Assembly: GCF_009176975.1 (NCBI RefSeq)
Contig: NZ_WEZG01000001.1
Span: 372,001 to 436,000, forward strand
DNA length: 64,000 nt
From: Aureimonas psammosilenae
GTDB lineage: Bacteria; Pseudomonadota; Alphaproteobacteria; Rhizobiales; Rhizobiaceae
Reading direction: 5' to 3'
Part shown: piece after piece, positions 53,240 to 62,861 of the stretch
How positions within the stretch are numbered: position 1 is the stretch's first letter
Layout: every line of letters starts with the position of its first letter
Translations under genes and position numbers: made by a program
The notes under the pieces: generated by a model
What the model saw: the letters and a program-made list of their open reading frames with translations, nothing else
Told to the model about the DNA's origin: nothing
The model's database searches: none

Positions 53240-56200
53240 TTGGTAGAGTTCTTCACGCGCCGTCCGATCTTCGCCTCGGCCATCGCCATCGTTATGGTTC
53301 TGGCCGGCGCGATCTGTTATTTCCTGCTGCCCGTCGCGCAGTTTCCCGACATCACGCCGCCGCAGGTGGTGGTGAGCGCGCGTTATCCGGGCGCCAGCGC
53401 GCAGGTCGTCGCCGACACAGTGACGACGCCGATGGAGCAGGAGATCAACGGCGTCCAAGGCATGACCTACATGTCCTCGACGAGTTCCAACGACGGCTCG
53501 GCGACGATCACGGTGACCTTCGAGGTCGGCTATCCGCTCGATATCGCGGCCGTGGACGTCCAGAACCGCGTGAGCCAGGCGGCGTCCGCGTTGCCGGCGA
53601 TCGTCAACCAGAGCGGCGTGACGGTCAAGAAGCAGAACCCGAACTTCGCGCTCATCGTGAACCTCACCTCGCCGGACGGTTCGGTCGATCCGGTGGCCTT
53701 GTCGAACTACGCCTTTCTTCAGGTCGCCGACCCCTTGAAGCGCGTGCCGGGCGTCGGCGACGTGCAGATCTTCGGTGAACGGCGCTATTCCATGCGCGTC
53801 TGGCTCGATCCCGACCGCATGGCCAATCTCGGCATCACCGCCGTGGACGTCCAACAGGCCATCGCCGAGCAGAACGTGCAGGTCGCGGCCGGTAAGATCG
53901 GCCAGTCGCCAGCTCCCGCCGGCACGCCCTTCGAGATGCAGGTGAACGCCGTCGGCCGCTTGAGCGATCCGGCCGAGTTCGACCAGATCGTGGTGCGCGC
54001 CAATTCGCAGAACGGCTCCGTGGTGCGCCTCAGCGATGTCGCGCGCACCGAACTCGGCGCGCTGCAATACGCCTCCACCGCCTTTTTCGGCAAGGACCCG
54101 ACCGTGGTGCTCGGCATCTTCCAGATGCCCGGCTCCAACGCGCTCGACCTCCAGAAGAACGTCCATGCCAAGATGGACGAATTGTCGAAGCGCTTCCCGG
54201 CGGGCATTTCCTACGCCATGCACTACGACACGACGCGTTTCGTGTCGGCGGCGATGGAGGACGTCCTCATCACCCTGGCCGAGGCTTTGTTCCTCGTCAT
54301 CCTCGTCGTCTACATCTTCCTGCAAAGCTGGCGCACGACCCTGATCCCGATCATCGCCATTCCGGTGTCCTTGATCGCGACCCTCGTGGTGATGGCGCTG
54401 CTCGGCTTCTCGCTCAACATGCTGAGCTTGCTCGGCATGGTGCTCGCCATCGGTCTGGTGGTGGACGACGCCATCGTCGTGGTCGAGAATGTCGAGCGGC
54501 AGTTGGAGGACGGTTATCCGCCGATGGAGGCGACGCTGCGCGCCATGCGCGAGGTGACCGGGCCGATCATCGCGACCACCGCCGTTCTGATGGCCGTGTT
54601 CATTCCCGTCGCCTTTATTCCAGGCGTCGCAGGGCGCTTGTACAACCAGTTCGCGCTGACCGTCGCGATCTCGGTCGGCATTTCCGCCTTCAACTCGCTG
54701 ACGCTCTCCCCTGCGCTTGCGGCGGTGTTCCTCAGCCACAAGCCGCAGACGCGCTTCTTCGCCTTCCGCTGGTTCAACGCCGCCTTCGACTGGATGTCGC
54801 ATGCCTATGCGCGGCTGGTCGGGGGGCTGGTGCGGGCGCGCTTCATCGTGGTTCTCCTGTTCGCGTTGACCCTCGGCGGCACCTACTGGATCTGGCAGAA
54901 GCTGCCCTCGACCTTTCTTCCCGTCGAGGACCAGGGCTACTTCTTCGTGGTGATCCAGTTGCCCGACGGCGCTTCGCTGGAGCGCACGGACGCGGTCGCC
55001 GCCAAGGTGCGCGGTGTTCTGGAAGGAACGCCCGGCATCGACATCGTCGGCTCGATCTCGGGTCTCAACTTCCTGACCAATGCCGCGCAATCCAACTCGG
55101 CGGTCGAGTTCGCCATCCTGAAGCCCTGGAACGAGCGCCCGCCGGAGCAGAACGCTTCCAAGATCGTGGCCGAGCTTCAGGGCAAGCTGATCCAGATTCC
55201 GGAAGCGATCGTTCTGCCCTTCGACCCGCCGTCCATTCCAGGCCTCGGCGCGACCGGCGGCTTCGAGTTCCAGGTCGAGGACCTCACCGGGCGCGGCTCG
55301 GCGGCGCTGGATCAGGCGGTCCAGGCCGTTCTCGCGGAAGCGCGCAAGCAGCCCGAACTCAACCCTCACGCCCTGTTCTCGTCCTTCTCGACATCGACGC
55401 CGCAATTCGACTTCGATCTCGACCGCAACAAGGCCAAGCTTCTCGGCCTCGACCTGCCGGACGTTTTCAACACGCTGCAGATCTTCTTCGGCTCGCTCTA
55501 CGTGAACGACTTCAACCTGTTCGGGCGCACCTTCCGCGTCACGCTGCAGGCGGAAGCGCAGGCGCGCGCCAACGCGTCCGACCTGTCGCGTCTCTACGTG
55601 AGAAATTCCGAAGGAGGCATGGTGCCGCTTTCGACGCTCGGGCAACTGAAGCCGGTGGTCGGCCCCGAAACCGTGCCGCACTACAACAACTACGCGTCCG
55701 CGCTCATCAACGGCGCGGCGGCGCCCGGCTTTTCCTCGGCCCAGGCGAGCGCTGCCATGCAGCGCGTCGCCGAAGCCGTGCTGCCGCGCGACTTCGCCTA
55801 TGAATGGACGGGCATCACCTATCAGGAGATCAAGGCCGGCTCGCTCGCCAGCGTCATCTTCGCGCTCGCCATCGTTTTCGTGTTCCTGATCCTGGCCGCC
55901 CAGTACGAAAGCTGGTCGATGCCCTTCATGGTGCTTCTGGCCGTGCCCCTCGCCTTGTTCGGCGCGGTGGGTGCCTTGTTCGTGCGCGGCATGCAGATCG
56001 ACGTTTATTCGCAGATCGGCTTCGTGATGCTGATCGGCCTTGCCGCCAAGAACGCCATCCTGATCGTGGAATTCGCCAAACGGCGGCGCGAGGAAGGGCT
56101 TTCGATCGTGGATGCGGCAAAGGACGCCGCGCGCCTTCGCCTTCGCCCGATCCTGATGACCGCCTTCGCCTTCATTCTCGGCGTCGTGCCCTTAATGAAC

Positions 56201-56410
56201 GCGGAAGGCGCGGGCGCCGCCAGCCGCCAGTCGATCGGCACCACGGTGTTCGGCGGAATGCTGGCCGCGACCATTCTCACCCTCCTGTTCGTGCCGGTCT
56301 TCTATGCGATGATCGAGCGCTGGCGCGAGGGCAGGGCTCCCCACGAGTCCTCGTCCCATCGCCTTGCCGACGAGAAGGGCGCGACCGCCCAGACCGTCCC
56401 GGCCGAATGA
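53240..56410 (+). CDS. RND multidrug efflux permease (HAE1/AcrB family)
   Basis: This inner-membrane proton-driven pump subunit has 1056 residues with 12 membrane helices. It starts VEFFTRRPIFASAIAIVMVLAG, and helix 4 has the proton-relay pair in GLVVDDAIVVVENVE. Porter-domain landmarks include FPDITPPQVVVSARYPGAS and the C-terminal half start FLPVEDQGYFFVVIQLPDG. I chose the TTG at 53240, which gives the family-standard N-terminus with GAGG upstream; a longer frame exists but is not protein-like. The gene precedes its membrane-fusion gene, the reverse of most acrAB operons. No outer-membrane factor follows. Confidence 0.92.
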   Translation: MVEFFTRRPIFASAIAIVMVLAGAICYFLLPVAQFPDITPPQVVVSARYPGASAQVVADTVTTPMEQEINGVQGMTYMSSTSSNDGSATITVTFEVGYPLDIAAVDVQNRVSQAASALPAIVNQSGVTVKKQNPNFALIVNLTSPDGSVDPVALSNYAFLQVADPLKRVPGVGDVQIFGERRYSMRVWLDPDRMANLGITAVDVQQAIAEQNVQVAAGKIGQSPAPAGTPFEMQVNAVGRLSDPAEFDQIVVRANSQNGSVVRLSDVARTELGALQYASTAFFGKDPTVVLGIFQMPGSNALDLQKNVHAKMDELSKRFPAGISYAMHYDTTRFVSAAMEDVLITLAEALFLVILVVYIFLQSWRTTLIPIIAIPVSLIATLVVMALLGFSLNMLSLLGMVLAIGLVVDDAIVVVENVERQLEDGYPPMEATLRAMREVTGPIIATTAVLMAVFIPVAFIPGVAGRLYNQFALTVAISVGISAFNSLTLSPALAAVFLSHKPQTRFFAFRWFNAAFDWMSHAYARLVGGLVRARFIVVLLFALTLGGTYWIWQKLPSTFLPVEDQGYFFVVIQLPDGASLERTDAVAAKVRGVLEGTPGIDIVGSISGLNFLTNAAQSNSAVEFAILKPWNERPPEQNASKIVAELQGKLIQIPEAIVLPFDPPSIPGLGATGGFEFQVEDLTGRGSAALDQAVQAVLAEARKQPELNPHALFSSFSTSTPQFDFDLDRNKAKLLGLDLPDVFNTLQIFFGSLYVNDFNLFGRTFRVTLQAEAQARANASDLSRLYVRNSEGGMVPLSTLGQLKPVVGPETVPHYNNYASALINGAAAPGFSSAQASAAMQRVAEAVLPRDFAYEWTGITYQEIKAGSLASVIFALAIVFVFLILAAQYESWSMPFMVLLAVPLALFGAVGALFVRGMQIDVYSQIGFVMLIGLAAKNAILIVEFAKRRREEGLSIVDAAKDAARLRLRPILMTAFAFILGVVPLMNAEGAGAASRQSIGTTVFGGMLAATILTLLFVPVFYAMIERWREGRAPHESSSHRLADEKGATAQTVPAE

Positions 56411-56429
56411 GCTTTCGGAGTTGCCATCC

Positions 56430-57611
56430 ATGCGTATCCTGAAGATCGCGTTCGCGACCGTTGCCGTCTTCGCCCTCGTATCGGGCGGCGAATTGGCATG
56501 GCGCCATCGTGCCGTCCTGTTTCAAGAACTCGGGTCCACCGGCGGCGACGCGGCCGCCGGGACCGGCACGGCGCAAGCGCAAGCCGCCCCGCCGGCCATG
56601 CCCGTGCCGGTGGCGCGCGTCGTGAAGCGCTCGCTGCCCACCTGGCTCGATTATTCTGCCCGCACCGAAGCGATCCGCTCCGTGTCGCTCCAGACCAAGG
56701 TGACGGGCTTCGTGTCGGACCAGCTTCTGCCGGACGGCGCCGACGTGAAGACCGGCGACCTTCTCTACAAGCTCGATCCGCGGGATTTCCAGGCCGCGCT
56801 GGATCAGGCCAAGGCCGCGGTGGAACGCGATTCCGCCGCCCTCGACTATGCCAAGGCGACGGCCGAGCGTTCCACCTCGCTCGTTCAAAGCGGCTCCTTG
56901 GCGAAGGACACCTTCGACCAGCGCTCCAGCGCGCGCCGGCAGGCGGATGCGGCGGTGATGCTGGGCCGGGCCGCGATGCAGGCGGCGGAACTGAATGTCG
57001 GTTACACCGAAATCCGCGCGCCCTTCGCCGGGCGTCTGGGCCGCGACCGCGCGCCCGTCGGCACGCTCGTCGGGGCAGGTGAGTCTGTTCTCAACACCCT
57101 CGTGCAGCTCGATCCGGTTTATGTCTCGTTCAATCCGAGCGAGCGGGATCTCGCGGCCATCGCCAAGGCCAAGCGGGCGAGCGGCGGCGTGAAGGTGGAA
57201 GTCACGCTGCCGGGCACCGACGATGAAACACGCGCCGGCGAACTGACCTTCATCGACAACGCGGTGGACCCGCAGACCGGCACCATCGCCGCGCGGGCCA
57301 CCATCGCCAACCCGGATTTCGCGCTTCTGCCCGGCCAGTATGTGCGCGCCCGGCTGGTGGTGGACGAGCGCGACGGCGTTCTGATGGTGCCGCAGGCGGC
57401 CATCGGCTCGGGGCAGCTCGGCAAATATGTCTATGTGGTCGGCGAGAAGGGCGTCGCCGAGCAGCGCCCGGTGACGCTCGGCGCGACGGACGGCGATCTC
57501 GTGGCCGCTTCCGGCGTGCGCGAGGACGATCGCGTCATCACCGGCAATCTCCAGAAGATCGGGCCCGGCGCGCCGGTGCAGCCGCTGCCCATCGAGACGG
57601 CGACGCGCTGA
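56430..57611 (+). CDS. RND efflux periplasmic adaptor (membrane-fusion protein)
   Basis: This AcrA-like adaptor has 393 residues: an N-terminal signal/anchor helix (about 4-24), an Ala/Pro linker, lipoyl half motifs (VSLQTKVTGFVSDQLLPDGADVKTGD and GYTEIRAPFAGRLGRDR), a hairpin between them, and beta-barrel and membrane-proximal domains (NAVDPQTGTIAARATIANPD; LLPGQYVRARLVV). It lies 19 bases after the permease. Lack of an N-terminal lipobox Cys suggests a membrane helix anchor. It connects the pump to an outer-membrane channel encoded elsewhere. Confidence 0.92.
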   Translation: MRILKIAFATVAVFALVSGGELAWRHRAVLFQELGSTGGDAAAGTGTAQAQAAPPAMPVPVARVVKRSLPTWLDYSARTEAIRSVSLQTKVTGFVSDQLLPDGADVKTGDLLYKLDPRDFQAALDQAKAAVERDSAALDYAKATAERSTSLVQSGSLAKDTFDQRSSARRQADAAVMLGRAAMQAAELNVGYTEIRAPFAGRLGRDRAPVGTLVGAGESVLNTLVQLDPVYVSFNPSERDLAAIAKAKRASGGVKVEVTLPGTDDETRAGELTFIDNAVDPQTGTIAARATIANPDFALLPGQYVRARLVVDERDGVLMVPQAAIGSGQLGKYVYVVGEKGVAEQRPVTLGATDGDLVAASGVREDDRVITGNLQKIGPGAPVQPLPIETATR

Positions 57612-57647
57612 TCCGCCACCCCGGCGCGAAATACGCGGGGGAACATC

Positions 57648-59378
57648 TCAGGCGGCGGAAACGGCCTCGGTCCGGCCGCCGCCCATCGCCGTGCGGAGGC
57701 GCTCCAGCTCTCGAAGACCGCCTTCCGCGCCGTGTTCCAGGGCCAAGCGGTTCGCGTCCTCGCCGGGCATCGGCCTGCCGAGCAGGAAGCCCTGCAACTC
57801 GTGGCAGCTTTGCGCGGTGAGGGCCTCCATCTGCTCAGTGGTTTCCACGCCCTCGGCCGTTACCTCCATCCCGAGGTCGCGGCTCATCGAGATGATGGCC
57901 TTCACGATCGCCTGCGCGCTTCGCTCGTGCAGCAGCCGGTGGATGAAGGACCGATCGATCTTCAGCTTGTCGAAACGGAAGCGGTGAAGATAGGACAGGC
58001 TCGAATAGCCGGTGCCGAAATCGTCGAGGACGATCCTGACGCCGCGTTTCCCGAGTGCCGTGATGACGTCGCAGGCGGCCTCCTCATCCTTTAGAAGCAC
58101 GCCCTCGGTGATTTCGAGTTCGAGCCGCTCGTGCGACAGACCCGTTTCGCGAAGCACCGCGTCGATACGGGACAGAAGATCCTTCTGCACGACCTGAACG
58201 GGGGACAGGTTCACGGCGACGCGGATGTCGCCCGCCCAGGTCGCGGCGGTCCGGCAGGCTTCGCGCAAGGCCCATTCGCCCATCGGCAGGATCAATTGGC
58301 GGCTTTCGGCGATCGGGATGAAGCGCGCCGGCGAGATGGGCCCCAGCACCGGATGGGTCCAGCGCATGAGGGCCTCGAAGGAAACGAGCTTCCCCACGCA
58401 ATCGAAGATCGGCTGATAGGCAAGGCTCAGCTCGCCCTTCGCCAGGGCGTCGCGAAGTTCCTGTTCGAGCTGCGGCCTGTCGTCGACCTCGTGGTCCACG
58501 GCGGCGTCGAAGAAGCGCACGCATCCCCGGCCGTTGTGCTTGGCGCGGTAAAGGGCGATGTCGGCGCGCTTCACCAACTGGTTCGGCTCGGCTCCGTCGC
58601 GCGGGAAGATGGCGACGCCGACGCTCGTGCCGATCGTGACCCGGCGTCCGCCCGGATCGAAGGGCGAGGTGAGCGCGGCGATGATGCGCTGCGCCAGATC
58701 GCCCGCCTTGCCGGGCTGCGTGCCCGACGACTGGAGAACGACGAACTCGTCGCCGCCGATGCGCGCCACGAACTCGCCCTCGCGCATGGCCGCCCGCAGC
58801 CGCGCCGCGACCTGACGCAGAAGCTCGTCGCCCGTCGCATGGCCATAGGTGTCGTTGACGAGCTTGAAGCCGTCGAGATCGAGGCAGAGAACCGCCAAGG
58901 TATCCGATTTCTCCGTCGCGGCGGCGAGCTTGTTCTCGAGTTCCTCGGTCAGAAGCGCACGGTTGGGCAGTGCGGTCAGCATGTCGTGATGGGCGAGGAA
59001 GCGAATCCTTGCCTCCGAATCGCGCCGTTCGCTGATGTCGCGAAGCGCCGTCACCGTAGCGAGACTGCCGCGATAGGGGATCGTGCGCGACAGCATCTCG
59101 ATGGGAAGTCGCTGGCCGGTGGCGGTGACGATCTCGCTTTCGCCGCGCGTCGAGGAGCGGTTCGCGGTCCAGAACGGCGTCGCGCCTTCCGGCACGATCC
59201 GGCCGAGATGCTGGCCGGCCAAGCTGTTTTCCCGAACGCCGAGCAGCGAGGCGAGCGCTTCGTTGCCGTCGAGAACCGATCCGTCCCGGTGGATCACGAT
59301 CGCCTCGAACGTGCTGTTGGCGAGCTGGCGCAGCCGTTCCGCTTCGAGTTTGTCGCGGGCGGCGGCGCGGTGGTCGCG
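57648..59378 (-). pseudogene. PAS-GGDEF-EAL c-di-GMP enzyme, C-terminal part of a frameshifted gene
   Basis: About 576 residues form a PAS domain (FEAIVIHRDGSVLDGNEALASLLG), a GGDEF cyclase domain with intact ARIGGDEFVVL, and an EAL phosphodiesterase domain with intact SFEALMRW, DDFGTGYSSL and TAEGVET. Both halves look catalytically competent. The sequence joins the membrane part (59294-60091) only if one base is restored near 59354-59378: the upstream frame gives VLSFVGSLATT and this frame resumes at RAAARDKLEAERLR. No start with a ribosome site exists at the join. Either it is a real frameshift, a reading error in a GC-rich run (CCGCCGCCC), or -1 recoding. The exact left boundary is arbitrary. 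Confidence 0.75.
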
Positions 59379-60091
59379 AGCGAACCGACGAAGCTCAGCA
59401 CGAGAACGGTGACGGCTTCCGCCGCCCCGATCACCACGATGGGCGAGGCGGTGAGATCGTCGGGCTCGGCGACCGCGCTCATCCAGTCCCCGAAGGACAG
59501 GATGGAAGACAGGGAGCCGAAGGCCGAGAAGGCGATGGCGGCGCCCCCGAGCAGGGTTCCGATCGCAAGGCTGTTGTTGTGCCCTTTCTTGCCGATTTCC
59601 GAGATGGCGAAGCTGGCGAGCAGCGCGCCGAAGATCATGACGAGGAGAACGGCGGAAAGGTCGTAGGACAGGGCGTATGGGCTGACCATTCCCGACATGC
59701 TCGTGAACACCATGCACGAGAAGCCGAAGGAAAGAAGGGAGCCGGCAAGAAGGACGTTGCGACCCGACCGGCGACCGGCGGCGGCGATGCTCAAACCGAA
59801 AAGGTTGAAGGCGAGGGACGTCGTGAGAGATGATGCCGCATGGGATGGCGGGATCGAGATCGCGATCTGCGGATAGGTACTCTTGAAGGCCGCCAGGAAT
59901 GCCCCCCAACTGATGCCGGTGGAAGCAAGGCCGCCGACCGCGACGAGGCCGGCCCTTCGCCAGCCGTAGAAGCTGGTGGCTTGGCGCAGAAGGATCATGA
60001 GCAGAAAGGCGCCGCACAGCGCCGCCAGAACCACGAGAGCGCCCCAGAAGGGGTCGTGATATCCCGTCAGATCGGCCAGGAGATGGCTCAT
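59294..60091 (-). CDS. MHYT-like seven-helix membrane sensor, N-terminal part of the GGDEF-EAL gene
   Basis: A reading frame from ATG 60091 encodes about seven membrane helices (residues about 15-235) before passing into a wrong frame near 59370. The layout resembles MHYT sensor domains fused to GGDEF-EAL, but the signature histidines are replaced: the equivalents of WATHFVAM and MHYTGM read WGAFLAAF and MVFTSM. Metal or gas binding by the usual residues is therefore unlikely. It starts 36 bases after the TonB receptor gene in the same operon. The stop at 59294 is in the shifted frame and is not the natural end. Confidence 0.7.
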   Translation of the reverse strand: MSHLLADLTGYHDPFWGALVVLAALCGAFLLMILLRQATSFYGWRRAGLVAVGGLASTGISWGAFLAAFKSTYPQIAISIPPSHAASSLTTSLAFNLFGLSIAAAGRRSGRNVLLAGSLLSFGFSCMVFTSMSGMVSPYALSYDLSAVLLVMIFGALLASFAISEIGKKGHNNSLAIGTLLGGAAIAFSAFGSLSSILSFGDWMSAVAEPDDLTASPIVVIGAAEAVTVLVLSFVGSLATTAPPPATNSKRNGCASSPTARSRRS

Positions 60092-60126
60092 CGCTCTTGC
60101 CTCGGCTCCAACGCGAACGGCATGGA

Positions 60127-62115
60127 TCAGAACTCGATCTTCAGGCCGGCGAGGAGACGGCGCTCGCTGCGCCGGCCGGCGGAGGTCACGATGCGGGCGG
60201 CGTTCAACTGCTCGGCCGTGACCGAGAACGTCGCCTGATCGGTGACCTTGTACCCGGCGCGCGCGTTCAGCGTCACATAGTCCGGTACATTCTCGGCAGC
60301 GCTTCCGAAGGTCGCCTCGTCGAACCGGAAGTCTTTGAAGCTGGATTGCCAGCGGGCTTGGCCATCCACTTCCAGTCTGTCCCATGTGAAGCCGAGCCCG
60401 GCGATCACGGAATGAACCGGGTTCTGCACGGCGTAGTCGATCGCCGGAATCAGGGACAGGATGTCGGCCGATGTCCGATCGTTCAGGCTGGCGAGGGAAT
60501 AGCTGAGGTTCCAGCGCCAGCCGGCCTCGTTACGTCCGTCGATCCCGATCTCGCCGCCCACCGCGCCGCTGCCGGCGAAGTTGCGCGACAAGGAAACGAG
60601 TTCGTCCTCCCGCGTGAAGATCAGCGGCAAGGCGAAGGGTGAGCCGATGGTCTTGTCGGTATCCTGAACGAACAGGGAAAAGTTGAACTGCGAGTCCAGC
60701 GAAGGAAGCTCGCGGCTGTAGCCTGCCTCGTAGTTCATCACGGCACTCGGCCGCAAAGGCGCCAGTTCCTCGAAAAACGGGCTGAGTCGATAATAGTAGC
60801 TCAAGGTCACGAGGCTCGGAAGCTGAAGGGCGCGGGCCGCGCTGAGACGGAACGTATCGAAGTCGGTCGGCGAATACAGAAGCGCGCTGTTGAAGCTCGG
60901 CTGGACGATGTCGGGATAGTCCACATCGTCTTGCGTCTGGTCGAACTCTTCCGGCGTATCATTCTTGCGAACCGACATCGCGTCGAGGCGCACGGCATTC
61001 GTCACCACGAGATCCGGGCGGATCTGCCAGTTCCACATGACCGAACCGGCCACGAGATCGGTGGAGGTTTCGCCCCCGAAGAAATCGTCGTCCTTCAGCG
61101 AGTTGTGCCGGTATTCCGCGCCGATACGCAACGTATGGTCGCCGCCGACACGCACGAGATCGCTCGCCTTCACCACGGTGACGTCCTGTCGCCAGCCGAG
61201 ATCGTAGATCCAGCCGCTCGAACTGAAATCGGTGGCGTTTCGATAGGCGTCGAGTTGCAGAAGGCCAAGCGAGGTGTCCGCCGTCAGAACGCCGCGCAAG
61301 CTCTGCGTCTTGGTGTCCATGGCGATATAGGACCCGAAATCGGGATAATACTCCGTTTCGATGCCGCCGATGGAGGCCGAAACGCCGAGTTCCACATGGT
61401 CGTTCAGCCGGTAGCGCATATCGGCCGCGCCGGTCTTCACATTGGGCTTTTCCGCATCGTCGAGAACCGACTTGCCCTCGAACTCGTCGGCCCGCGTGCC
61501 TTTGACTGATGCGCGAAGGCCGAAACGATCCGGCACCTGTATGGTCGCGACACCCTCGCCATAGGCTTGGCCCTGCGTCCCGCCGCGCATGTCGACGGCG
61601 TTCTTCCTGTCGCGCAGGGGATCGAAGGTGACGATGTTGATGACGCCCGACACCGCGTTGAAGCCGTAGAGCGCCGCGTTCGGCCCTTTGATGATCTCGA
61701 TCTGGCGGATCTCACCGAGCGCCACCGGGATCTGCGACCAGAGCGTATAGCCGTAGTCGTCCTGGTAGACCTGGCGTCCATCCAGAAGCACGAGAACGCG
61801 CGGGTTGAGCGCCGTGTTGTAGCCCCGGATGCCGACGGCGGCGTCGAACTGGCCGTAGCGCCTGACGTCGAGGCCCGGCACGAAGCGCAGGATCGAGGGA
61901 ATGTCGGTGGCCCCCGAACGGCGGATGTCGTCGGCGGTGATGATGTCGATATTGGCGGGCGCTTCGCTGGCGCGCTGCGGCTTGCCGATGGCCGACGCCG
62001 TGACGGGTTCGCCGAACATCTGTTCGGCCGCCGTGTAGTCCACGGTCTGCGCATGGGCCGCCGGCGCGATAACCAGAAAGGCGGCTGCCAGCACCGATAG
62101 CTTGCGCGCATTCAT
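60127..62115 (-). CDS. TonB-dependent outer-membrane receptor
   Basis: This 662-residue outer-membrane receptor has a signal peptide (about 1-22, ending AAHA), a plug domain (about 40-165, NIDIITADDIRRSGATDIPSILRFVPGLDV; VLVLLDGRQVYQDDYG; IEIIKGPNAALYGFNAVSGVINIVT) and a beta-barrel to the terminal Phe (LLAGLKIEF). No obvious TonB box repeats are seen. It is short compared with siderophore receptors. ATG 62115 overlaps the yfiR-like stop by four bases, and the GGDEF-EAL gene follows, suggesting a role in sensing rather than only transport. Confidence 0.92.
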   Translation of the reverse strand: MNARKLSVLAAAFLVIAPAAHAQTVDYTAAEQMFGEPVTASAIGKPQRASEAPANIDIITADDIRRSGATDIPSILRFVPGLDVRRYGQFDAAVGIRGYNTALNPRVLVLLDGRQVYQDDYGYTLWSQIPVALGEIRQIEIIKGPNAALYGFNAVSGVINIVTFDPLRDRKNAVDMRGGTQGQAYGEGVATIQVPDRFGLRASVKGTRADEFEGKSVLDDAEKPNVKTGAADMRYRLNDHVELGVSASIGGIETEYYPDFGSYIAMDTKTQSLRGVLTADTSLGLLQLDAYRNATDFSSSGWIYDLGWRQDVTVVKASDLVRVGGDHTLRIGAEYRHNSLKDDDFFGGETSTDLVAGSVMWNWQIRPDLVVTNAVRLDAMSVRKNDTPEEFDQTQDDVDYPDIVQPSFNSALLYSPTDFDTFRLSAARALQLPSLVTLSYYYRLSPFFEELAPLRPSAVMNYEAGYSRELPSLDSQFNFSLFVQDTDKTIGSPFALPLIFTREDELVSLSRNFAGSGAVGGEIGIDGRNEAGWRWNLSYSLASLNDRTSADILSLIPAIDYAVQNPVHSVIAGLGFTWDRLEVDGQARWQSSFKDFRFDEATFGSAAENVPDYVTLNARAGYKVTDQATFSVTAEQLNAARIVTSAGRRSERRLLAGLKIEF

Positions 62116-62639
62116 ATTTCGCGGACCATCATGATGAACGCCGTGGCGAAGCCGACGCCCGTCGCAGCGGCGTTGCCCGAATTGATCGATATGGAAACGG
62201 CAGGCCGGGAGCGGACGGCGACGGTGCAGGCACCGCCTTTGACCTGCGCCGCCTCCAGCGTGAAGCAGGGCGTGCCGCTGCGGTTCAGGGCCTTGCGCAA
62301 CCGCTCCTGATCGACGCCGCCGACGCTGAAGACGCCGTCATAGCCCGAGGCCGAGGAGAGCTGGGACTGCTCCACAGGAACGATGCGCAGAAGGTTGTCG
62401 CCGACCTTCAAACCGTTCCTCGATATCGCGACGGCCGCCTGCATTTCCGCGTTCGATTGCTCGCTCGCCCCGGCATAGACGACCGCGAGGGTGATCGCGC
62501 CCTTCTTCTGGCCGTTCTTGAACGAAAGCGCCCGCCCGACGATCTGCATATCCTGCACCGTGGCATCGGCGGCGAGGCTGCGATGCGGCAGGATGTTGAT
62601 CGCAAGGGCGACGAGGGAAAGAACGCTTCTCGAAAGCAT
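62112..62639 (-). CDS. YfiR-like periplasmic protein (DUF4154)
   Basis: This 175-residue protein has a signal peptide (about 1-23, ending SLAA), a core with a GGVDQERL and PVEQSQLSSASGYDGVFSVGG segment, two cysteines, and the family-like end SISINSGNAAATGVGFATAFIMM. In Pseudomonas, YfiR holds the diguanylate cyclase YfiN inactive in the periplasm. Here it is coupled to a TonB-dependent receptor and a membrane GGDEF-EAL protein, so an analogous signalling role is plausible. The family assignment is by residue pattern only. Confidence 0.72.
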   Translation of the reverse strand: MLSRSVLSLVALAINILPHRSLAADATVQDMQIVGRALSFKNGQKKGAITLAVVYAGASEQSNAEMQAAVAISRNGLKVGDNLLRIVPVEQSQLSSASGYDGVFSVGGVDQERLRKALNRSGTPCFTLEAAQVKGGACTVAVRSRPAVSISINSGNAAATGVGFATAFIMMVREI

Positions 62640-62861
62640 GGTTGGCTTCTGGCAGCGGCCGGAAATTAGGTCGCTATTATTCGAGTGAGTTCATAGCCCT
62701 CATTCCTTACTCAAGACTTGTAGCGGCTCCGATGCGGCTCCCGAGATCAGCGTGTCATGCAACTCGTGGAAGTCGGTGCATACGGTGTGAAGCTTCAGGT
62801 TGATGCCTGGGAAAGGCCCGAATATTCCATCGTTCGAGCCATCTAAAATCCGACGGGATGC

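Noticed and set aside
53012-55681. 889-codon minus-strand frame opposite the RND permease
   Set aside because: A shadow of the permease gene; composition is His/Arg/Asp-rich and no domain is visible, whereas the opposite strand encodes clear RND motifs.
57617-57640. Possible terminator (CCCCGGCG...GCGGGG) between adaptor and GGDEF-EAL genes
   Set aside because: The stem is short with mismatches and there is no T-run on either strand.
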